Notes: generated by a model from the sequence alone, not told the origin. A DNA stretch of 64,000 nucleotides from Beta vulgaris subsp. vulgaris (GCF_026745355.1 NC_079209.1:16180301-16244300); one strand, 5' to 3'. Shown: positions 46,350-59,038, counted from the first letter of the stretch. Numbers and translations are program-made.

Positions 46350-47523
46350 GTGGGCTCTATGAGAACACCTTCATATACGAGAATAAATCTTGACCAAAGA
46401 ATATTTTCTATCCAATGGTTGAAATCTTTGGGGAAAAAAATTTAGAATCTCATTTGTATTGTCATATATTTTTTTGAGTTTCCTTTCGGAGATCCGTGGT
46501 AAGATGAATTACCTCTGAGTAGTATGACAATATTTGCTTCGGACGGATTCAATCTTTCAGAATCATGGCATAAACTTCTGCTTATTTAAGAATAATATTA
46601 TATCGGATCCAATACTAGAATTTGGAAAGTGTACTTCTAGAGTATTAGTAGATATGTATATCTTTTAAAATCCTCTAATCATTCATGAATCATGAGTGGT
46701 CCATTTTATATGTTGTCCCATCGACTTTATACTTCTATCATATCTATGTGCGGAACAAAGAAATCGGGTCGCTGGGACCTGCCAAACTAGTTTAATACAG
46801 AAGAGATGACTTATATGTAACTCAAAGTCAAAGTCAAAGTCAAATAGTCAATAAACAAATATTAATATCAGAAATGGTTGTTGTGATATGTCTGACCACG
46901 ATAAGCAACTTGTTGCTCATACAGCTTGTCAGCTTCTTAGTAATTAAACTCAATTCAACAAGGACAAAAAGAGGTCATCTAGCAATAAACTATGAACCAC
47001 TTGATATAGTAAGCTTTTCAACTCTTAACTTTATCTCCACCTCTAAGGGAATAGTTGGTGTCTTATCTAACTTGGAGTTTTTTTTTCATGTATTAATATT
47101 CTTTTATACAAATATAATATGATGTGATGGATACAGAAAACCTTAACCGATTATATAATTTTAGCATATCAACTAAAATTCTTAAAACAATCCTTATAAA
47201 TAAATTAAATTCAATCTTAGGAAAAGAGAATATAAATAATCCAATGATTCGAAGAATGCATGGTTCGTTATGCAAACTGAATCATTTTCTCCCTCGAAGA
47301 AGAAATCCCTTTTACTTGGGGGGTTTTAATAGCATAGTAACAGACGACTTTAGTCCGTATTTAGCTCAAATTGTGGTGGAGAATATAGATTTGATAGAAA
47401 AAGCGGCTTACAACAAAGCTACGGGAGATTACGGTTTAGGTCAACTCAATATTGCACCACTTATGCTAGTAAAAATAATGCTTATGGACACTTTAAACTC
47501 AATTCTAAGCCACTAAGGTTTTC
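46350..47523 (+). other. Unassigned sequence with a 130-residue frame
   Basis: About 1.2 kb lying between the repeats and the LINE start. The one notable frame is 47124-47516 (130 residues; contains RRMHGSLCKLNHFLPRRRNPF and VVENIDLIEKAAYNKATGDYG). It has no signal peptide, no membrane segment and no domain I recognise. It ends 10-20 bp before the presumed LINE 5' region. It could be a degraded gene exon or chance. The frame at 46874-47122 is hydrophobic and unsupported. Confidence 0.25.
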
Positions 47524-48996
47524 TCTCCATGGTGAAAGGCGATTGCTTAGGTATTAAGCTAGCCATTATCTGCCACCGACAGGTCGCCGGAGAAAACCTC
47601 TGCTTTCACCGCAACCTGAGCAAGTAAAAAATAGCCAAACACATAACATAAACACTAAAGTTCTGAATCTGAAGAATTTGCATACCAATGTAACAGTAAC
47701 CCAGGAGATGTGTGGTCATACTTCCCCTGCGATTCAAGTTGCTATAGATGCCATCAATGAGGCCTTTAGAGCTCATAAATCCACTTCATCGCCTGCGATA
47801 ACGCCTACTGTGAGTACTACATCAACACTTGAAGTTATCCCCAAATCTCCTGAGAAACGTTATGAAAAGGAGCACTCTGCTGAAATCACTGCTCAGGGAA
47901 GAATGGGGGGTAAACTCGAATCCACAAACTGAGGAGTTGGATGTGGCTTAGATTGCAAAAGTACAGGTTTGGGGGAAATGATGCTAGCACTCGGAATGTG
48001 GGAGAAAATGAAGCTGTTAGGAGATTGGAGTTGTCACCTTCTCTGAAATGGGCTGATGTTGCAACGGGCAAAACCCAAGGTAAATAAGCTTTCTGAAGCT
48101 TGGTCTACTGCAATTATTTTGTATGTTACTGGACAAACCCCTTCCATAGGAGCTTTAACTCGTTATATAGAGCAACAATGGAATCATGTGTCGAAGCCAA
48201 AAACATTTCTAAATGATAGGGGTTATTTCATTGTTTAATTTGCTTCAATTGATGACATAATTAAAAAAAATTATGCTGGTTCCCATATGATTATAGTAGA
48301 CCATTGGTACTTAAGGCGTGGACTCCTGACTTTGACTTCCAGAATGACGTATTAAGAATGATTACCCTCTAGATTAGGTTGAATAATCTTCCACTTAATT
48401 ACTAGGGGGGTGAGTCTCTGAGTAGAATAGGGAATATGATTGAAATCCCTCTTTTTGCTGATGAATAATGTACTACACAGCAGCAACGAGTTACTTTTGC
48501 TCGAATGTTGGTGGAGGTTGATGTCACTAGGGAACTTCCTAAGAATGTTTGTATTGAGGATGCTTCAAGAAGAATTCTTGAACAAAAAGTGTTGTATGAG
48601 TGGGCTCCTGCTTATTTTCTTAAGTGTGCTACTATAGGCCATGATTGTGCAAAAAAGAAGGTTACTCAAGTAATCAAGGAGAAGGATGGGGCTAAAGTAA
48701 CTCAAAATGGATGCCGAAAGTCACTAAACCACAACCTAGTGTTGTTGAAGTGTCAACCCGAGTTGTTCAAAATCAAAGCCATGACAGGGTAATGAACCCA
48801 AGGTCTAATGTAGGGATTGTAGAAGGTATGGATGTAAGAGTTGTGTAGCCAAGTAATGATGCAGAAGGTCAAAAGATTGATGCCCCCCCAATTCCAGTGT
48901 GGAACATCTTTATTAGAGGAAAAAAGGGGAAGGATGCAATGTTAATGGAAGGGCCTAGAGTTATTACACATTTAGTGGATGAGGCAGGGGTAACAC

Positions 48997-49800
48997 ATGC
49001 ACAGTTTCCCTAGGTTCATGATAGTGTGCACTTGGAATGTAAGAGTGTTGAACAACCTTGCTAGACTAGGTGAAATAAAGAAGTTTATGGGCAAACATAA
49101 AACTTATGTTGTGGATTTATTAGAAACTAGAGTTAAAGCTCATAATAAGGACAAAATCTTGAAGAAATTTGGTAATAGGTGGAATTGGGTGCATAACTAT
49201 GAAGCTTCTGATAGGGGGAGCATTTGGATTGCTTGGAATCCTGTTGTTGTAACTCTTCAAATCATTCATAAATCCGCTCAAATTATTCACTACTATGTGA
49301 GTGATAAACAGGCTGGTGATCAATGGGTGTTCTCTATGATGTATGGTTTGCACACTTTGGAAGATAGAAGAAGTATGTGGTTATATCTTAGTGCCATTGA
49401 CAAGAATGTTATTGAACCTTGGTGCACTATGGCTGACTTTAATGTTATCCTAGCTGTTGTTGATAGGATTAATGGGGTCCGTATCTCTTCTTATGAAGCA
49501 CAAGACTTCATTCAATTACTTAATACCACTGACCTTAGTGAGTACAAATCAACTCGACATTTTTTCTGTTGGTCTAACAAAGGCACTAGTGATGCTAGAA
49601 TTAGTAGCAGAATTGATAGATGTCTGGTTAATTCATATTGGTTAGCTAAGTACCCTAACTTGGTGGTGGAGTACATGAATCCTGGGATCTCAGATTACTC
49701 GCTCCTTTACTTCTTTAGTGCCATCAGAGGGCTGGTGGAAGAGGTAGGCTTTTTAATTTTTTTAATCACATGGCTTCGTATGATCAATTTCCATTTTTAG
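48997..49800 (+). pseudogene. LINE endonuclease domain (longest open piece)
   Basis: 267 residues open, covering almost the whole APE-type endonuclease domain. In active LINEs it nicks the target to prime reverse transcription. The metal-binding/catalytic blocks are mostly recognisable: WNVR near the start, LLET around residue 42, SRIDR around 208. The GDFN block reads ADFN and SDH reads SDY, changing the catalytic His. The last ~25 residues, after SAIRGLVEE, are out of frame relative to relatives. Confidence 0.8.
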
Positions 49801-50426
49801 TGATAGATCAATGGCACAGTAGCATTAGTAGACAATGTAGGATGAAGAATGTATGGATGAAATAAAAAAATGTGAAGGGTAAACTTAAGCTTTTACATAA
49901 AGTTGAATTTGCAAATATGGAAGCTAGGATTGATCTAGCTAGAACTTATCTTCAAAGGGTTCAGAGCCAACTTCAGAGAGTCCTTAACTGTCCTGTTCTA
50001 ACTTATGAAGAAAGAGAATGTTCTCAGATCTTGCATAAATTCCTAAATATTGAGGAATCTGCTCTGAGGCAGAAATCCAAGATTTTATGGTTGAAGCATG
50101 GAGATTCTAATTCCTAATTTTTCTTTCATGCTATGAAAGAAAGATTTCTATAGAATATCATTTGTCTGCTATATATTGCTCCTGGGGACAGACTCACTAC
50201 AAATGTTGATATTGAAACTGAAGTGATAGGATTCTATCACAAATTACTAGGGTCAGCTGCTCCTTCTCTCCCTGTGGTGGATATTGAAATGCTAAGAATT
50301 GGTGCTCAAGTGAAGGTTGATGATGCTGTTATGCTTGTAAGACAAGTGACAAGACAGGAAATGGATGAAGCTCTTTGGGATACTGATGATGATAAAGCCT
50401 CAAGTATTGATGGCTTTAACAGTGAA

Positions 50427-51594
50427 TAGTCCTATATGCACGCAATGCATGCAAAAGCAAATAAAAAGCTCAAGCGTGTAATGACATGTATAAAAAATTA
50501 TATTTACTTATGTGCAAAAAAAAGCATAAAATGGTTATTTGACGATTTAAAAAAAGGTCTTGAATAATAAAGAACGATAAGTTCATGAAAAGTGTAAAAA
50601 ATACATTTAATCCAACATTATATATGAATCCAAAAAAAAGTATAAATGATAATGATATTAAGCTCGAGATTAAGTTGACAAATAGTCTGCTTTTCTCACC
50701 TTGAGGGATGAAACTCAAAGTCATCCTACTAAAACTTTGGCTAGTGTTCTTCTGTTACTCAACAAAAAGAGTTGAAGGATCAATGTGAATATCTCGAGTA
50801 TCTCTCTACAAGACAATCCTTAATTATGAGTTCATATTCACCAAGGTTATAAGAATATTATTGTATTTCTTTGTTTTTCCTAATTTCTTAAACAAACTTT
50901 TATATTTGAATATCCTTAACAACTACCTGATCAGATGACTCTTATTTTTGTTGCTGACATGCTGTTGATTATAGTCCCTCAAAGTCATTAAGTTTTTATT
51001 TGTTGTTCACAATGTTTGCCAATGATACATTCTTTTACCCTATTTCCTAAATAAAGTTATATCAAAAAAAGATTAATGTCAAGCCTATGATCAACAATTT
51101 TTTCCTGTGGTAAAAAAAATAATTAATTTATAAAGTTACCTGATTATGTTTTGAAGAATTTCTAAATCTTTATATGCAGAGGTGAATGAAGAGCAAAAGA
51201 ATGGATACTGACTTGTTACAATGGAGGAAAAAGAAGATATAGCAGTTTCCATGTGTTATGTAAATTTTTATTTTTAAAATTTAATATTATAAAATGTTAG
51301 TTATTAGATTTTCATGAAATAGAGAATTTTATTTTTAAAAACTGAATTAGATAATAATGTGGAAACTGAATAACTGTCTTCCACGGTTTAAAAATGGTTT
51401 TATTTTTAAATACATTTGTTGGTTTCTTTTTTCTGTTTAATTTATGTAGTCATTTTTATCTTTTTTTATTTTTATTTTTATTTTTAAAATTTTTTGGTGT
51501 TCCCCTTAATTGCCCTATATAATAAAGATTAGTGAGGGTAAAATGGGATTTTAATATTTTGGTGTCCTACCCCTCTTCACATATAGAATAGAGA
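50427..51594 (-). mobile_element. Non-autonomous Helitron inside LINE ORF2
   Basis: 1168 bp. On the minus strand it starts TCTCTATTCTATATGTGAAG and ends GCGTGCATATAGGACTA. It lies between A and T of the host, without target duplication. The 3' end has a small hairpin (ATGCA-TTGCG-TGCAT) 9 nt before the end, as Helitrons do; the last four bases are ACTA instead of CTRR, so the final base may be lost. Taking it out rejoins the LINE frame exactly (codons for GFNSE then FFQKAW). There is no Rep/helicase gene. The same 5' terminus occurs at 16397. Confidence 0.75.
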
Positions 51595-53156
51595 TTTTTT
51601 CAAAAAGCCTGGCAATTTATCAAAACAGATATTTATGATGCAGTGCTGTAATTCTTTGATTCTGGTAATCTGCCAACTGATATTAATTGTACTCTTGTCA
51701 CTCTTGTTCCTAAAGTTCACAATCCTTCTCTTGTGAAAGATGTTAGACTTATTGCCTGTTGTGCTGTCCTGTATAAAATCATTGCTAAGATTTTGACTAC
51801 AAGGATGCAATCCATGTTGGTAGTATTATTGACCTTGTAGAAGCTAGGTTCATTCCTGGGAGAACTATTTCGGACAACATTCTGCTTGCTAGTGATGTCA
51901 TCAAGGGTTACACTACTAACAATATTTCTCTTAGATGCATGTTGAAGATTGATTTGAAGAAGGCCTATGACTCTATTGAATGGTCCTTCCTAGAGACTAT
52001 TATGAGTGATGAGTTAGGCTTTCCTACTGAATTTGTGAAATGGGTTATGGCATTTGTCACTTTTGCCACCTTTTCTATTCTCATTAATGGTGCTTGTAAA
52101 CCTTTTGCTGCTAAAAAAGGTTTGAGACAAGGAGACCCTCTGTCTCCATTTCTTTTTGCTATGGGTATGGGATATCTTTCTAGTTACGTGGGGGCAGTTG
52201 ATTGCTGATGGTGAGTTTAATTTTCATCCTAGGTGTAAAAGACTAAATCTCACCCATTTGATGTTTGATGATGACTTGTTGATATTTGCTAGAGATCATA
52301 CCAGATCATTACAACTTTTATTTCTTGCTTTTACAAATTCTCCCAAGCTTCTGGTCTTAAAGCAAATTTAGACAAGAGTCATCTCTACTTGGGAGGGGTT
52401 AGTGTGGATCAAAAGAACATGCTTCAATCAGTTGTGAATATACCTTTGGGTCCCTTCCCCTTTAAATACTTAGGTGTTCCTCTCACAACAAGGAAACTTT
52501 TTTACCATGAATGTAAACCCTTGATTGATAAGACTATGGCAAGAGTGAGAGCTTGGTCAGTTAAGAAACTCTCCTATGTAGCTAGGCTTCATCTTGTCCC
52601 TTTTATTCTTCATGGCTTCCAACTTTATTGGTGTCAAATTTTTGTTCTCCCTAAGAAACTCAGGAAGGAGATCCAAAGCATTTGTAGAATGTTTTTTTTG
52701 GACTGGTCAGGGATCCCATTCAAAGAAAGCTCTTATTGCATGGGAGACTTTATGTTTGCCTAAAACAGGAGGTGGCTTTAATGTGAAAAACCTTACTATA
52801 TAGAATAAAGTTGATGTTGCAAAACACTTTAGCGGTATTTCCCAAAAACAAGATAGACTTTGGATACAATGGATTCATGCTTACTATATTAAGCACCATG
52901 ACATTCTCACTATGAACATCCCTAATAGACTTTCTGGGCAATGAAGTAGAATATGGAAAGAAGGCAGATTTTTCATGAATTTCAATCTCGGCCAATGCTT
53001 ACAACTCCCTCTTTCTCTATTAAGAAGCTGTATATTAGTATGTGTGGTCCTGTTAGATGGAAGAGAATCATCTATAACAACAAGGCTAGCCCTAAAGCCT
53101 TATTTGTCATTTGGTTAGCTCTTCATGGTAGACTTGCTACTAAAGATTAAATTGTC

Positions 53157-54119
53157 AACATAAACTTCAATGTGTCCTCACCTTCTGGACTGCGAAGACT
53201 TTCTTGACCAACTTCTGGTATGTGGCTTAAGCATTATACAAGCCAAAGGGCATTTCTTTATAGTTATAAACTCCACAATCTTTAATGAAAGCAGCTTTCT
53301 TTCTCTCTGCCTCTAAAAGAATGATCTAGTGATACCCAGAGAATGCGTCCATAAAGCTAAATAATGCATGACCGCTAGTGGAATACACCAACTGGTCTAC
53401 CCTTGCTAACGAGTAGCAATCTTTCGGACAAGCTCTATTAAGATTCGTAAAATCTATACACATCCGCGACTAGAAATAGTTTTTTTCACCATTACTACAT
53501 TTGGCAGCCACTTAGGGTAGTCTCAAGCCTCAATTAAATAAGCCGCAAGTAACTTATCAACTTCTTCTTTGGTAGGCTCTATTCTTTTCTGATGAAAAAT
53601 TCATTTTCTTGTGCTTGACCGAATAGGTTGCACTGTCAAAATTCAAGCGATGAATCATTAGGTTCGGGTCTATTCTCGACATCTCATTCCCCGAGAACGC
53701 GAATACATCAGCGTTTTCTCGTTGGAGAATCACCAGGTTGACCCTGACCTCAGGGTCCATGTTTGTTCCGACAGCGACCGTTGTTAAAGGATCATTTGCT
53801 AGCATTTCTTGCTTAGATTCGCCATCAGGCTTAGGTCTTGGTGAATCTTCTGATCGAGCTTTCAGATCTATCATAGTTTTTTCCATGGCTATTTTTATAT
53901 TTTTTCTTAGAACTTTCCTCGTCCGCCATCGCCTTTTTCTTGCTCTCTTCTCCTTCCGCGTTGGTGGACTCAAATCTTCTACGAGAATCCTTCGTGAGGG
54001 TTGCTCCAAAGCCGTTAAGTAGCATGATTTGGCAGAGCTTCCTCCATCAACCAAGATTTTATGAATAAAACAGTTTGCAACTTTAATTTTATAGTGACAA
54101 CCAGATGGTCGTCATGAGG
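53157..54119 (-). pseudogene. Tat-type Ty3/gypsy protease-RT region, truncated
   Basis: Right to left: PHDDHLVVTIKL (54119-54085), then protease VDGGSSAKS (54053-54025) after a frame slip, a Lys/Arg-rich linker, and NADVFAFSGNEMSRIDPNLMIHRLN (53720-53640), matching the ADVFAWS..DMPGIDP..I.H.LN block before RT. RT fingers then decay through several stops (EVEKLLAAYLIEA near 53545, WLPNVVMVKK near 53510). Homology ends near 53157 at the LINE. Integrase, RNase H and the 3' LTR are absent. The VDGGSS/HDD...VVT signature suggests the Tat/Athila side of gypsy. Confidence 0.85.
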
Positions 54120-54124
54120 ATATA

Positions 54125-55888
54125 TGGTAAGTGTCGTTATGCATACAAATTAAAACCTTATTTTATCCACATTAATATTATCTAAGTTTAGTACAACGAT
54201 AAATAAGGGTCGATCCTACAGAGAAGTTTATATAATCCTAAAATCCAAGTTCAACTAATTAAGAGTGCTTAACTATTATATACATGTTATTTACTAATAT
54301 AAACATATACACATTGTTCATGGGGGGTTTACGAAATGTTTTTATGAAAGTAAAAACTACAAAAGATAAATCTATCCTATATTTACAAGTGATGACAAGT
54401 AATTCCATTTTACACTCATATTACTTTCAGAGATTAATCATTTACTGAACTCGATTATACTTCCAATTTCATAAATCCAAGACTGATTAGATAGATTAAC
54501 TGTAGGAATTCAAGTAGCCAAACTCCCCTATACTTCCATACTTCTAATCAACATTGAACTAGGCCGAATATCGATTTTAAACTAATCTAATCACTACAAG
54601 TATTTCGCAACTCCCGACGATTAAACTAGAAGCATTATAGAACGAGAAGTACATCATTAATCCCTAGTTAATCTAAACATAACATATCTTTATGTTTAAA
54701 GAACTAGTCCAAGTTATATTCTAGTTTGAACTTACAACCATCTTTGCAGGCGTAAATTAAACTAGTTGCCACTTGTTGTTATATAACTTAGACTAGGCTA
54801 AATTACATAACTAACAATAATCTCAACTTTATACCTAATAAGATAGCAAATTAATAAGCATAAAGTTGAAATATGAACATTAAAATCAAATATAACTTGA
54901 GTATCCAACTATACCAATCTTGATTTCAACTTGTAAATTTAACACAACAATCCAACTCAATTCAAATAATATAATCCAAACTTGCTATGAAATTCATTAG
55001 TATAATCAGAAAATTTCGAAACTATATTGAAAGTACAAGAGAAAGAGAGAAGAACTTATAAATTTGCGTGGAGATTCGCCTTCGAGTTTCGGATTTCGCA
55101 CCTACGTCCAAGTTTGAATCTCACCCTCCCCGGTTGTGTGCTAGGACTCCAACCAAAGGTTGTCTTCTTCGTCGAACTCGAGCACCCCAATTAGCTTCAA
55201 AACCTCGCGAAATTCTCTGCTTTTTTTCACTCGAAATTCTTTGAAAATTATTGCAAACCCATTTTCGAACCTTGATGGTATTTACCCAAATTCGCCGCCC
55301 TTAATCGAGTTTTCAAACCAATTGGACCCAAGAATTGGGATTGTTATTTTTCGGCCCTAAAAACGACCCTTCTCGATTTGCATCGCACCTTGCGGTTGGG
55401 CTTCATCTCATTGGTGGATTGATGCAACTTGCAAGCTTTGTGATTGGATGGGTGATGTGGATGAAGGATGGCGGTGAAGGAACGTACTTGTTCTTTCTTT
55501 CATTTCTTCTGTTTCTTTCTTCTATTTTCTTTTCTTCTTTGTTTTCTTCTTTGATTTTTTTCCTTTTTCATTGCTTCTCAAAGTCTCACGTGTTGCTTCT
55601 TCATTTTGTTTCCTTTTCTTTTTTTCTTTTTTTTTTCTTCTTGTCTTCTATCTAATTGAAGTTTGGACTAATCTTTAACAAGAGGAATTGGGCTTGCCTT
55701 GCAGTTCTTGGACCAAGATTGATCATGAAACAAAAACATTATAATTAAGTAATATTAGTAATAAATAAAAACATAGCATATTATATCTAATAGTATTAAA
55801 AATATATAAAATTTATAAAATAATAATATAAACACACTTATAATAATAATATAAGGGGAGATAAATCTATTATTTTACGCACTTATCA
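54125..55888 (-). repeat. Solo LTR nested in the Tat-type gypsy element
   Basis: 1764 bp flanked by ATATA on both sides (54120-54124, 55889-55893). Minus strand starts TGATAAGTGCGTAAAATAATAG and ends ACGACACTTACCA. Near its end it has TTCTCTGTAGGATCGACCC, comparable to TTTCTCTGTGGATTCGAC in the solo LTR at 5042-6472, but the two are different families. It split the host element between gag (SKMQIM) and the HDDHLVVT block. Confidence 0.88.
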
Positions 55889-55893
55889 ATATA

Positions 55894-57576
55894 TTACATG
55901 ATTTGCATCTTCGACCGAGAAAGACATGGCCGACATGACTCGTGGTTTCTTAAGGAGAAGCTTTTGCTGAAATTAATCTGGTGCATGAACTTTTTCAAAC
56001 TGGCCTTTGCCCCGTTGACACTTCCATCATGAATTTTGCTGCCACTGATCACATGTATCTCGCCTATCCAAGACTGAATATTCTGATCCTTGAACTTTAC
56101 CAAGTCACCATCACTCGTTTGGACTTTATACTGAGTGAAGTAACCTCTATGGATGAGATCCTCCGAATTATCCTTCAAATGCCTATAGTCTTCAGTCAAG
56201 TGGCCGTGATCTCCATGAAAATTACACAACTTAGTGTTGTCACGGTTCTTATGGAACATCTTTTTTCGTCGTTGTCATTTGTCACTCTCCTTAATCATGG
56301 TGTATATTTGTGCCTTGGAGGTTGTTAGTTGTGTGCACGCATCATCTATCCATATCTTTGCATTCACTTCTCTCCCGGTTACCACGCTCTCGGTCGTTTC
56401 CATTCTTAACCATGTTAGATTCTTTTATTTCATCTCAGACGCGATAACCCCTATCTTTTCGTGACTTCTCATCCTTCATCTTCTCGGAATGTCGATACAG
56501 GCTGCTAGTAGCTTTAGCAAATTCTTCTCCTCTTATGAAATCATTGGCCTTCCCCAGTACCGACCCCAATGATGTGAATGTTTTGCGGCCCGAATAGCTC
56601 ATGAATGCAGACCCCTCTCTCAGCCTAGTCATTAAAGCTAAGACTTTTTGTTTCACCTTGCTTGATAGAAAGCAATTCACCAATAATGTGCTCGCGACGC
56701 CTATTACTTACAAAATGAGTAGTGAATGTAGATGACAATTGAGAGAAATTAAAGATAATACCCAGTTTCAAACTCTTAAACGAAGTTTGGGCGATCCCGG
56801 TCAAAGCAGATGGAAACACCTTGCACCAGATGAATTCCACCTAAGTGTATAAGAACATGTGACCTTCGTATGTCGTGACATGATCATCTGGCTCAAAAGT
56901 GCCTTCGCACTTGTAAGACGGCATCTTGATCCTTGGCATAGGATGATTTAAGATTTTCAGAACAAAGGGAGAGAGTTTTGGTGTGATCAGTAGGTGTCCA
57001 CCAACCGAATTGTTACTACCACCGGTGGTGATGTACTCACGGTTGGAGTTACCCCGATTTTCCTCGTCCTCAAAATTATAGAGCTTTTTAGTGTCTAGCA
57101 ATCATTCCTCATACCAGATAGGTTGAGTTACTTCTCGAACTGGCGTCCCTCTTTAGTGAAGGTACGCGTCTTTCTTAACGGAGTTCCGTCAGCGTTCCTA
57201 CTAGTTAAAACTAGTGTTCACTTATCGTTTCCGACATCAGTATTTGGGGAAGGAGTGTTATTAGGCAGAGGAGTGCCCATCAACATATCGATGAAGGATG
57301 CTACAGTTTTCAACTGCTCAAGAGAAAATTGACTCAACTGAGCCAAACTGAATGGAACTAGGGTGGAACTAGGGTGCCCCTACAGGTCTAGGGTTCAACA
57401 GTTATCGTTCTCTTGAGGAATATTGTTGTCTAGGGTTCACTCAGCATTGTTTTCAGGCGTCCTACAGTGGAACTAGAAGGCCCCTACAGGTCCGGTAACA
57501 AGGGGTTGGGAATACCCTTGTCCAACTCTTAATCTTGATGGATCGTGACTTGTGTTGTTTGTCTTGTCCATGTCCG
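55894..57576 (-). pseudogene. Tat-type gypsy gag
   Basis: Starts ATG at about 57576 (MDKTNNTSHDPSRL). A stop-ridden N-terminal part is followed by LNHPMPRIKMPSYKCEGTFEPDDHV (56955-56880), the retrotransposon gag domain (CKVFPSALTGIAQTSFKSL, FTTHFVSNRRREHIIGELLSIKQGE; 56820-56640) and SGRKTFTSLGSVLGKANDFI (56600-56540). The zinc-knuckle region is LCNFHGDHGHLTEDYRHLKD (56225-56165), with the last Cys changed to Tyr. At least four frames are used, so it is dead. Gag would form the particle in an intact element. Confidence 0.88.
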
Positions 57577-57605
57577 CTTCCAAAGATGCGAGACCCCTTC
57601 TTCTA

Positions 57606-58066
57606 GCGCCAAGTTATTTCAGTGTTGAAACGGTGGTGGACCTCTGAGTTGTCCGTCAATGATTAAGGGGTGTCCGAGACTGGAAAGCTACAGGAGAACA
57701 AACGTAAACTACCCTCGGGGGGATGTGAGAAAATCCCCTCTGACGCTCAAGTCAGTGTATGTTCGTGAAGGATTTAGAGAGATAAGCTATTTTTAGGTGT
57801 GAGAGAATGTACCTGCATAATAGTACCATTTGGCAATTTATAGGAGTATTGTTCATCTGATAGAATATGTAATCCTTTAACACGTATACGACTGAGATGA
57901 ATCTGATCGGACCATAATCATAAGTGGCTTGATTTTGGACGAGGAGATTGCGTCTTAGTAGATTCATGTCGGACACATGAAGTGTGTCCGATAGCGAACT
58001 TGGGTACTACGCATACAAGGATCATGGTGATAGTAAGGTAATTTCCGTAAAATTACAAATCTTACA
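57606..58066 (-). repeat. 5' LTR and primer site of the Tat-type gypsy element
   Basis: The LTR is 57623-58066, minus strand TGTAAGATTTGTAATTTTACGG to GTTTCAACA. It has TATAAA at 57842-57837 and the CTGACTTGAGCGTCAGAGGGG block (about 57755-57735) that recurs in Tat-type LTRs. A primer-binding-like TTGGCGCTAGAAGAAGGGG starts at 57612. The right flank is copia gag sequence, so the element inserted there; the matching target copy is lost with the 3' end. Confidence 0.8.
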
Positions 58067-58068
58067 TG

Positions 58069-58870
58069 TAACTTTTGAACCATTATTAACTATGGATAAC
58101 AAAGAATATGTGTAAGATTACTTTTCTAGAGTATCTACAATTGTGAACCAAATGAAGTCATATGGTGAAAGTATTAGTGATGTAACTATGGTTAGTAATT
58201 TTTTAAGGAATCTTACAAAGTATTTCAATCATGTTGTTGCTGCTATACAAAAATCTAAACAATGTCGACTTGTACTTTTGATAAGTTAATGGATTCCTTA
58301 CTACCCCATGTAGCTAGAATCAACTGGTCACATGAAAAGGTAGAGGAAAATGCATTTTAAGTGAAGGGGCTTTCTTCATAAGAATTGGAAGCAAATGAGT
58401 GGCGGTCAAATGACAAAGGTCGCGGTAATGATAAAGGTGTTGAGATTCGTACTATGGGTAGTCGAGGTCACAATCGTGAAGAATGTGGAGGGTGTGGTCT
58501 ATCTGTAGGACAACGTCAGTCAGTGAGTATTAACGAATATTACTATTGCAAACGGTATAGTCACAAAGAAGATCGATGTTGGGATAAGAAAAAAGATGAG
58601 TAAGAGAAATCTTGTGTTGAAAAGAAAGTTGTGGAAGAGAGCAGTGTTGAAGTCAATTGTGTGGTTGTATGTTTATGGAAGAAATTACGTTCTTCAAAAG
58701 TTAGAGTGAAGTGTGTGTGTGTTTTGTGTTCATGTTCTAGTTGTAGCAATCTTCTAACTTATGCATGTGTGTAGCAACATTCACACCAGCAGCATAAAAT
58801 GCATGTGTTCATCAAAAGTGTAATGCAATATGGAAATAATGTCTAGCAGAAAGGGAAAGTTATTTGGGTG
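58069..58870 (+). pseudogene. Copia gag remnant
   Basis: Plus-strand gag pieces: DYFSRVSTIVNQMKSYGESISD (58110-58180), NFLRNLTKYFNHVVAAIQKSK, FDKLMDSLL, and a zinc-knuckle-like YYYCKRYSHKEDRCWDKKKDE (58538-58600) whose first Cys is Tyr. Frames are broken by stops at 58360 and 58602. It resembles the gag at 1031-1357 in order (DYLSRASSIVNRMRSYGETI) but is not close. Protease, integrase and RT are missing: an internal deletion joins gag to what looks like the 3' end at 58885. Confidence 0.75.
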
Positions 58871-59038
58871 GTATGCCCTTTTGAAGCAAGGGGGTGTATA
58901 GAGTATCGTGCTTCAAAGTAGTGGGTGTGGCTTTCTAAATTATCTAATCAATTGTTGTTAGTGGTTTATAGTTTTAGTAAAATAAGGAGTTTATTTAGTC
59001 AAGTGTACTTAGTGCTTTGTTGTTACTGGATTTACTAG

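Larger units (their letters stand above)
47530..53150 (+). pseudogene. Long decayed LINE (ORF1 and ORF2), split by a Helitron
   Basis: ORF1 remnants: 47678-47932 and 48050-48790, with KWADVATGK, MLVEVDVTRELPKNV, VLYEWAPAYFLKCATIGHDC (partial zinc knuckle) and stops between. ORF2 endonuclease at 48997-49745 has CTWNVRVLN, LLETRVKAHN, CTMADFNVI (normally GDFN), SRIDRCLVN and GISDYSLL (normally SDHSP). The linker is at 49870-50120. RT starts at 50223 (DDDKASSIDGFN), is interrupted at 50426/51595, resumes with FFQKAWQFI and LVTLVPKVHNPS, and continues with LKIDLKKAYDSIEW, KGLRQGDPLSPFLF, the altered active site LMFDDDLLIF (normally FADD) and FKYLGVPL. Homology ends in zf-RVT (PKALFVIWLALHGRLATKD) at 53150 against gypsy sequence, so the 3' end is lost. 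Many stops; inactive. Confidence 0.9.

Noticed and set aside
53738..54022. 94-residue plus-strand frame
   Set aside because: Antisense to the gypsy protease region.
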